A stretch of DNA of 18,856 nt, from assembly GCA_021788565.1 (NCBI GenBank), contig JAJYKO010000012.1, positions 1 to 18,856 of the forward strand, written 5' to 3'. The notes beneath the pieces are model-generated. The model made no database searches. It saw only the letters and a list, made by a program, of their open reading frames with translations, and was not told where the DNA came from. The DNA comes from Chloroflexota bacterium (GTDB lineage: Bacteria; Chloroflexota; UBA6077). This document shows, piece after piece, positions 14,167 to 18,856 of the stretch (position 1 is the first letter of the stretch; each line of letters opens with the position of its first letter). The translations under genes and the position numbers were made by a program.

Positions 14167-15493
14167 GCAGCAATATCGCTGCCGACGGCCACCAATACGC
14201 CCGCCCCAACGCCCACCGCTGGCTCCGGGGGCGTCATCGCCCAGGACAGCTTCCAGCGGCCCGACCAGATCTACTGGGGAACCGCATCGGACGGGCAGTC
14301 CTGGGGTGCCGACGCCAATAGCAACGCTGTCTTCTCCATCTCCAACGACACGGGGCTCATCTCCAACGGAAGCGGCACTTTCAACGGTGTGCTGGGGCCG
14401 GCGGTTAGCGATGCCCAGGTGCTGTTCTCCGGCAGCATGAGCTCATACAGCTACACCAACCTGGGGGCTGTGCTGCGCTGGACCGACACCAACAACTGGT
14501 ACAAGGCGTACATAGACGGGACGAGCCTGGTCGTCCAGAAGGACGTTAGCGGCACCACCACCACGCTGGCGACGACCCCCTTCAGCGCCAGCGCCGGGAC
14601 CTCCTACTCCCTCCGCTTCCAGGTGCAGGGGACCACCCTCTCGGCCAGGGTGTGGCAGACGGGCGGCACCGAGCCGGCCGCTTGGATGGTGACGGCCACG
14701 GACGGGAGCTTCTCCTCGGGCTACTGCGGGGGTGAGGTCCACCGTCCAGGCTGGCACCTCCGCCACCTACACCTCCTTCACCGCGTGGGCGCTCTCCACG
14801 GGTACCCCTACCGCGACGCCGGCCGCCACCGGCACGGCATGGCCTACCCCCACCCCGACCTGGACACCCACCGCGACCCCGACCAGTGGCCCTACCGCCA
14901 CGCCCACGGCGACGTGGACGGACACGCCGACACCCACGGCCACCCCGGGAGCGAGCGCCACACCGACCCCCACCGTGACGGGGATCACGACCTACTCCTA
15001 CGACTCCCTCTACCGCCTGACGTGGGTGAGCGGGGGCAGCGGCGCATCCTACAGCTACGACCCCGCGGGCAACAGGTCCGCCATGGGGAGTACGACCTAC
15101 TCCTACGACAGGGCCGACAGGATCACCCAGGCGGGGAGCACCACCTACACGGTGGACGCGAACGGGAACCTCACCGCCAGGGGGAGCGACACCTTCGGCT
15201 ACGACCAGGCGAACAGGCTGAAGAGTGCGAGCGTGAACGGAACGTCGTCCACCTGCACCTATGACGGGGACGGCAAAAGAGCCAGCAAGACCGTAGGTGG
15301 CACCCAGACGAACTACCTCTACGACGTGAACGCGAGCCTGCCGGTCCTTCTGGACGACGGCACCCACAAGTACGTCTGGGGCCTCGGCCTCGCCTTCGCG
15401 GTGGATCAGGCCGGCAGGATAAGTTGCCTATCAACCATCTTGTCTATCTTTGTCAATCCTGTACATCCTGTTCCGGTAAATCCGCTGCGGTAA
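14167..15493 (+). pseudogene. Broken surface protein: LamG-like domain, Pro/Thr linker, RHS/YD repeats
   Basis: A remnant of a large secreted protein. The frame opens after a TAG at 14164 with no start codon, giving AAISLPTATNTPAPTPTAGSG (a Pro/Thr linker). Next is a concanavalin-like/LamG-type domain, VIAQDSFQRP...SYTNLGAVLRWTDTNNWYKAYIDG...YSLRFQVQGTTLSARVW. At a run of five G (14728-14732) the frame shifts; with four G the protein would read through as YCGVRSTVQAGTSATYTSF into the next frame. That frame encodes a Thr/Pro linker (PTATPAATGTAWPTPTPTW...) and RHS YD repeats (TYSYDSLYRLT, SYDPAGNRSAMG, YSYDRADRIT, VDANGNLT, FGYDQANRL, CTYDGDGKRASKTV, YLYDVNASLPVLLDD, YVWGLGLAFAVDQAGR). The last 23 codons before the stop at 15493 are not RHS but translated 9-bp repeat. 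Both ends and the frame are lost, so I call it a pseudogene; the G-run could also be an assembly error. Confidence 0.82.
15437..15472 (-). repeat. 9-bp-period repeat at the RHS breakpoint
   Basis: Four nine-base units on the plus strand: ATCTTGTCT, ATCTTTGTC, AATCCTGTA, CATCCTGTT (on the minus strand AACAGGATG, TACAGGATT and so on). It replaces the RHS coding sequence a few codons after YVWGLGLAFAVDQAGR. It is the inverse orientation of the repeat at 12878-12904. Confidence 0.6.
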
Positions 15494-15501
15494 GTCGAGC
15501 G

Positions 15502-16488
15502 CTACGACAGCAGCTCCACCTCGGTGCCAACCTTGTTGGCGATGGCCTTTCGGTACACCATGCTCGCCACGGCCATGTCCTGGATGGCGATGCCGACGGA
15601 CTTGTAGACGGTGATCTGGTCTGGAGAAGTGCGACCTGGCTTCAGCCCCTCTACCACTTCGCCGAGTTCGTCGGAAAGCTGCTCCGGCGTCACCTTGCCC
15701 TCTGCTATGGGCATCAGCAGATCGCCGGCTTCCTTGAGGGCGGCTTCCCTGGAGTCCACCACCACCCGCGCCCTGGCTATCACCTCGCTGGCGAGCTCGC
15801 GCACGTCCGCTGCGTGAGCGCCGACGCCGTTGATGTGGGCGCCTGGCTTCAGCCAGGCGTACTCGACTATCGGGGTTCTGGAGGTGGACGTGGTCACGAT
15901 CACGTCGGCACCCCTGATGGCTTCTTCCCCGGAACCGACCACCTGGATTCTTGCCGAAACGGCGGGCTGCATCTCCTGGCGGAACTTCTCGGCGTTCTCA
16001 GGGTTCCTGTCGTAGACTCGAACCCGCTCGATCGGGCGGACCGCAACCATGGCCATCAGATGGTGCCGGCCCTGTACGCCTGGCCCCAGGATCGCCAGCT
16101 CGCGCGCATCTTCTTTGGCCAGAAGGCTGGTAGCAACCCCCGACGCGGCGGCGGTGCGCACGCCGGTCAGGTAGCCGGCGTCCATCACCGAGAGCGGCAC
16201 CCCGGTTTCGGGGTCCAGCAGCACGGTAAGGCCCAGGGTTGCCGGGATGCCCCTGGTGGGGTTCTGCTTGTAGACCGTCACCGACTTCACCCCGAGGGCT
16301 CCGCTGCCGAAGAGATAGGCGGGCATGACCCCGAACCACCCGTCGTGCTCAGGATCCACGATGACGCCACGCACGGGCATGGCCGCGGCGCCTCGGGAGA
16401 ACTCCCCGTGGGCTTGTCTCAGGGCTGCGATGGCCTCAGGCATGGAGATGAGGCCCTTGATGTCGCTGCGCGAAAGCATCAGTACCAT
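15502..16488 (-). CDS. Ornithine cyclodeaminase/mu-crystallin family dehydrogenase
   Basis: A 328-residue NAD(P)-dependent enzyme. Members deaminate or reductively form amino and imino acids (ornithine cyclodeaminase, alanine dehydrogenase, ketimine reductase). Key residues: K68 in ALGVKSV, R111 in YLTGVRTAAASG, the dinucleotide motif LAILGPGVQG (135-140) and D228 in GVGAHAADVREL, which fit the K69/R112/D228 positions of Pseudomonas ornithine cyclodeaminase within one residue. I chose ATG 16488; a GTG at 16503 is an in-frame alternative adding five residues, with only a modest AGGGAAGAG ribosome site available. It is 51 bases downstream of the LarA-like gene on the same strand, probably one transcript, with a 9-bp-stem hairpin between. 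The actual reaction (amino acid dehydrogenase versus cyclodeaminase) is not decidable from sequence. Confidence 0.88.
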   Translation of the reverse strand: MVLMLSRSDIKGLISMPEAIAALRQAHGEFSRGAAAMPVRGVIVDPEHDGWFGVMPAYLFGSGALGVKSVTVYKQNPTRGIPATLGLTVLLDPETGVPLSVMDAGYLTGVRTAAASGVATSLLAKEDARELAILGPGVQGRHHLMAMVAVRPIERVRVYDRNPENAEKFRQEMQPAVSARIQVVGSGEEAIRGADVIVTTSTSRTPIVEYAWLKPGAHINGVGAHAADVRELASEVIARARVVVDSREAALKEAGDLLMPIAEGKVTPEQLSDELGEVVEGLKPGRTSPDQITVYKSVGIAIQDMAVASMVYRKAIANKVGTEVELLS

Positions 16489-16508
16489 TGTCTCTTCCCT
16501 CACCCCAA

Positions 16509-16529
16509 CCCTCTCCCTCTGGGAGAGGG
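16509..16529. repeat. REP-like hairpin in the larA-OCD gap
   Basis: CCCTCTCCC (16509-16517), TCT loop, GGGAGAGGG (16521-16529): a perfect 9-bp stem with a 3-base loop, within a longer CCTCACCCCAACCCTCTCCC context that is a familiar dispersed intergenic repeat in many GC-rich bacteria. It lies between the stop of the LarA-like gene and the start of the OCD-like gene, and overlaps the OCD 5' untranslated region. Confidence 0.7.
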
Positions 16530-16539
16530 AGACTTTACA

Positions 16540-17856
16540 TCACTTGCTGCCCACGCCCTGGGTTGCCATCGCCTCGAACGCCTTTCCGGCCTCGTCCTCC
16601 ACGTACGGTATCGTGAACGGACCCTGCGGCAGCACGGCGATCGTCGACTTGGGGCCGTACCGCTTCATCAGCTCTCGCACGGTGGCGCCGACGTCGTGGG
16701 TCGGCTTGACGTGGGCCATCTCCACCTCCCGGTCGTCCAGCGAGGAGTAGATGTAGAACTCAGCCCTCTTCTGGACGTTGGCCTGGATTTGCACCTCCCA
16801 CTGGTCGAACAGCAGGAAGCCGGGTTCGTAGATCATCTTCATTATGGCATCCAGGCTTGGGTGGGAGTGGAGGAGCTTCTTGTAGTTGCCGTGCTCCGGG
16901 ATCCCATCGCTGCACTCGGAAGCGGAGATGATAGCCCCGCCATCTCGCACGATCAGGTTGGCCGCGGAGGCTCCCTTTATTGCCTGGTAGAGGTTCTGGT
17001 CCAGGGGGTAGCCGCTGTTGGTCGTCACCACGATGTCGAAGGGCTCCGGCACGGGGCGCATGGCGGTCCGCCGCGCGAAGTCGATGCCGGCGTTGTGGGC
17101 GGCCAGCAGCGCGCCGTAGTAGACGTTGGTGATCTGCTTGTCCCGGTTCAACGTCACGTTGCAAAGAAAGGTGGGATTGGTCATCAAGACGGCTTCCCGC
17201 ATCTCCTCGAAGATGGGGTTGCCCTTGGTGATGCCCCAGATGGACTTTGAGTCCCCGATCATCTGGGCATTGTGGTTGCTCAGCACCGTGTGCTCGCCCG
17301 CGACGCCCGGCAGCACCGCTTTGGCGCCGCCGGAGAAGCCCGCGAACATGTGAGGCTCGATGAAGCCCACGAGAATCTTCACGTCCGCCTTCAGGTACTC
17401 GGCGTTGAACCACAGCTCGGTGCCCCGGCTGGTTTTGCCGGCGTAGGCCAGGGTGCTCTTGTCGAAGGCGTTGTGGTTGATCACCCGGTAGTTGTCGTAG
17501 ACCTCCGAGCCCACTATCCGGCGTAGCTCTTCCTCGGTATTTGCGCGGTGCATGCCGGTGCCATTAATAAGAACGACCTGCTCCCTCGGGACCGCGCTGA
17601 TGGCCTCCAGGATGGACGGCAACATCCGAGCCGTGGGGCAGGGTCGGGTTATGTCCGGGAATGTGATCGCGACCGTATGATGTGGCTTCACCAGATCGGC
17701 CAGCGGTGCGGACCCGATCGGGGACCTGAGCGCCTCCCGCAGGGCAGCCTGTTCATCCGGCAGTCCCGGGATGTAGTGAGGCTCGATTACGTTCACTCCC
17801 TCGTCGGGGAACTCCACATCGAGCCCTTCTTTGCCGTATGCCAGCTTGACTTTCAT
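16540..17856 (-). CDS. larA: LarA-family nickel-dependent lactate racemase homologue
   Basis: A 438-residue protein of the LarA (DUF2088) family, which racemises or epimerises 2-hydroxyacids by hydride transfer on a nickel-pincer nucleotide covalently bound to a lysine. All key residues are visible: H103 in INGTGMHRANTEEE, H169 in GFIEPHMFAGFSGGAK, K179 (pincer lysine) in the same block, and H195 in HTVLSNHN. These keep the same spacing as H108, H174, K184 and H200 of the Lactobacillus plantarum enzyme, shifted by a constant five residues. The N-terminal domain has FPDITRPCPTARMLPSIL. Start ATG 17856 follows GGAGG by six bases. No larB, larC or larE cofactor genes are in the window. The substrate may be lactate, but many LarA homologues act on other 2-hydroxyacids. 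It is likely co-transcribed with the OCD-like gene. Confidence 0.9.
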   Translation of the reverse strand: MKVKLAYGKEGLDVEFPDEGVNVIEPHYIPGLPDEQAALREALRSPIGSAPLADLVKPHHTVAITFPDITRPCPTARMLPSILEAISAVPREQVVLINGTGMHRANTEEELRRIVGSEVYDNYRVINHNAFDKSTLAYAGKTSRGTELWFNAEYLKADVKILVGFIEPHMFAGFSGGAKAVLPGVAGEHTVLSNHNAQMIGDSKSIWGITKGNPIFEEMREAVLMTNPTFLCNVTLNRDKQITNVYYGALLAAHNAGIDFARRTAMRPVPEPFDIVVTTNSGYPLDQNLYQAIKGASAANLIVRDGGAIISASECSDGIPEHGNYKKLLHSHPSLDAIMKMIYEPGFLLFDQWEVQIQANVQKRAEFYIYSSLDDREVEMAHVKPTHDVGATVRELMKRYGPKSTIAVLPQGPFTIPYVEDEAGKAFEAMATQGVGSK

Positions 17857-17874
17857 CCCGATCCTCCGTGTTGT

Positions 17875-17986
17875 AGCTATCAGCTATCAGCTATCAGCAA
17901 GAAGCGAACAGCAAATCGCGAACCGCGAATTGAGGAGATCATCCCTCAGGTTCTCCCCGGCTGACGGCTGATTGCTGACGGCTTCC
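17875..17986. repeat. Heptad repeat arrays in inverted halves upstream of larA
   Basis: Block one (17875-17930) is eight consecutive 7-mers: AGCTATC three times, then AGCAAGA, AGCGAAC, AGCAAAT, CGCGAAC, CGCGAAT. Block two (17959-17986) is GGCTGAC, GGCTGAT, TGCTGAC, GGCTTCC. On the opposite strand block one reads GCTGATA repeated, the same heptad as block two (GCTGAYN), so the two blocks are inverted copies that can pair. They lie in the 5' region of the larA-like gene, 19 bases before its ATG at the nearest point. Confidence 0.72.
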
Positions 17987-18104
17987 TCCAGCGTAGCACA
18001 GGCCGGCACACGCGGACAATAGCCACGAAGCGGAGGCGGCCCCAGGTGACGGAGGACCAACCCCGTTTCCGTGCCCTCCTCCGTTTGCAGGCGGCTCGAT
18101 CGCA

Positions 18105-18856
18105 TCAACGGTCCTCGGGTGAGCCCACGATCACCGCTGGGGGCGTGGGGGGCGTACCCGACACCACGAAGAGGTGGGAGCCGTCCCAGCCGTAGACGTA
18201 GATATCCGTCCCGGCCGAGCCGTTCTCCGCGCAGCTCGTCAACTTCGAGGGGCTCACCCCGTACCCAACGGCGAACCTCCCGGGACCCGCCGCTTGTATC
18301 GCCACAACCCCGCCGATGCTGTTCGGCGGCAACTGGCTCGTGTTGCCCAGCAGCCTCTCGCCGTCGAAGAAGTAGGCGATGTGCCGGAAGCAGTCGTCGC
18401 CCGTCGTCTGGGTGGAGATGGCGTACAGCAGGTTACCCGAGCCGTCCTGGGTCGTGACAACCGGTCCGAAGGGGCATCCGTTGGGATTGAAGGCGGAGCA
18501 GTTGCCGTACACGGCGGCCACGGCGGCCTTGTCGTGGGCCACGACGGAAGGGTCCGGAGATGATGCCGGCACGGCCGTGGATGCGGCTGGTGATCCAGGG
18601 ACGGGCTGAGGCGGGATCTGGACCTGTATGTCGGGCCAGTTGATCGGCGGGTAAACGGAGCCTGTCTCGCCGTTCTTGCTGGTTGCGTCGATCTGCAGGT
18701 AGTACACCCCCTGCCGCACCCCCGCCTCGGGGGCGCTGCCGGCGTAGTTGAACAGGCCGCCCTGCGTGCCGCTGAGTCGCAGAGGTATCGATAGGGCTAT
18801 TTTGCCATAGCTCTTGAGCAGCGCGCTAACCGTCACGTTGGCTGCCGGCGGCAGCA
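18105..18856 (-). CDS. Unrecognised secreted/surface protein, C-terminal part
   Basis: An open frame running from the window edge (no start inside; LPPAANVTVSALLKSYGK precedes the first possible GTG at 18836) to a stop at 18105, about 250 residues visible. The first part, LFNYAGSAPEAGVRQGVYYLQIDATSKNGE, looks like a beta-rich Ig-like or FlgD-type extracellular module. A Pro/Ala/Ser linker (IPPQPVPGSPAASTAVPASSPDP) follows. Then comes a domain with TQDGSGNLLYAISTQTTGDDCFRHIAYFFDGERLLGNTS and GPGRFAVGYGVSPSKLTSC, with four cysteines (NCSAFNPNGCPFG, DDCFRH, LTSCAENG), vaguely like LppP/LprE-type lipoprotein domains. I do not recognise the family with confidence. Composition suggests export. It is upstream of, and on the same strand as, the larA-like gene, about 250 bases away. 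Confidence 0.6.
   Translation of the reverse strand, partial: LPPAANVTVSALLKSYGKIALSIPLRLSGTQGGLFNYAGSAPEAGVRQGVYYLQIDATSKNGETGSVYPPINWPDIQVQIPPQPVPGSPAASTAVPASSPDPSVVAHDKAAVAAVYGNCSAFNPNGCPFGPVVTTQDGSGNLLYAISTQTTGDDCFRHIAYFFDGERLLGNTSQLPPNSIGGVVAIQAAGPGRFAVGYGVSPSKLTSCAENGSAGTDIYVYGWDGSHLFVVSGTPPTPPAVIVGSPEDR

Noticed and set aside
14389..15264. Intact 291-residue protein starting at the GTG at 14389
   Set aside because: The codons upstream of 14389 continue the same domain without a start, and after 14732 the frame turns into His-rich nonsense; it is part of the frameshifted pseudogene.
14582..15367. 261-codon minus-strand frame opposite the RHS remnant
   Set aside because: Arg/Gly/Val-rich translation of the reverse complement of linker and YD-repeat codons; no domain.
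15424..17250. 608-codon open frame on the plus strand
   Set aside because: It runs antisense to the OCD-family and LarA genes, is rich in His/Gly/Arg without domains, and translates the REP-like repeat as PHPNPLPLGEG. It is a GC-bias shadow of real minus-strand genes.
17875..17986. CRISPR array
   Set aside because: The repeated unit is only seven bases, there are no spacers, and no cas genes are present.

Overview
The window is a high-GC bacterial chromosome segment. It most resembles a free-living Chloroflexota (Dehalococcoidia/SAR202-like) genome, as inferred from three things: the solute-binding lipoprotein carries a long Ala/Pro/Thr linker after its lipobox, the surface-protein remnants carry Pro/Thr-rich linkers plus YD repeats, and the gaps are filled with hairpin chains and short periodic repeats. 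There is no rRNA or other phylogenetic marker here, so the assignment is tentative.

Layout. At 2-364 is the 3' end of a DinB-like gene. A chain of small hairpins fills 441-605. A toxin-antitoxin pair follows (HTH antitoxin and PIN toxin, 734-1533). The core of the window is a long plus-strand gene run, 1658-11642: IclR regulator, class III CoA-transferase, HMG-CoA-lyase-type enzyme, tripartite tricarboxylate transporter (TctC lipoprotein, TctB, TctA), a second CoA-transferase, a second lyase, and a D-2-hydroxyacid dehydrogenase. The transferase-lyase pair is therefore present twice, on either side of the transporter; the two lyases are about 70% identical by hand count. A convergent YihY/BrkB membrane protein gene (11781-12770, minus) follows. 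Next is a second toxin-antitoxin pair of the VapBC45 type (13017-14062, minus). Then comes a broken surface-protein/RHS remnant (14167-15493, plus), frameshifted and cut at both ends. The right part (minus strand) holds an ornithine cyclodeaminase/mu-crystallin-family dehydrogenase and a LarA-type nickel-pincer racemase homologue with all four nickel/cofactor residues, and then the C-terminal part of an unrecognised secreted protein that runs off the window.

How it may work together (inference). An organic acid is captured by the TctC lipoprotein and imported by TctAB. It is activated to a CoA thioester by a CaiB/BaiF-type transferase and cleaved by the HMG-CoA-lyase-like aldolase, under control of the IclR protein. 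The paired modules suggest two related substrates or stereoisomers. The 2-hydroxyacid dehydrogenase, the LarA homologue and the OCD-family enzyme add a 2-hydroxy/2-oxo/2-amino acid theme. The exact substrate cannot be read from the sequence.

The most unusual structural signal is in the gaps. Arrays of degenerate 7-bp repeats, each built as two inverted halves, flank the tctC gene and lie upstream of the larA homologue. A separate 9-bp-period repeat occurs in opposite orientations at the two ends of the VapBC45/RHS-remnant segment.
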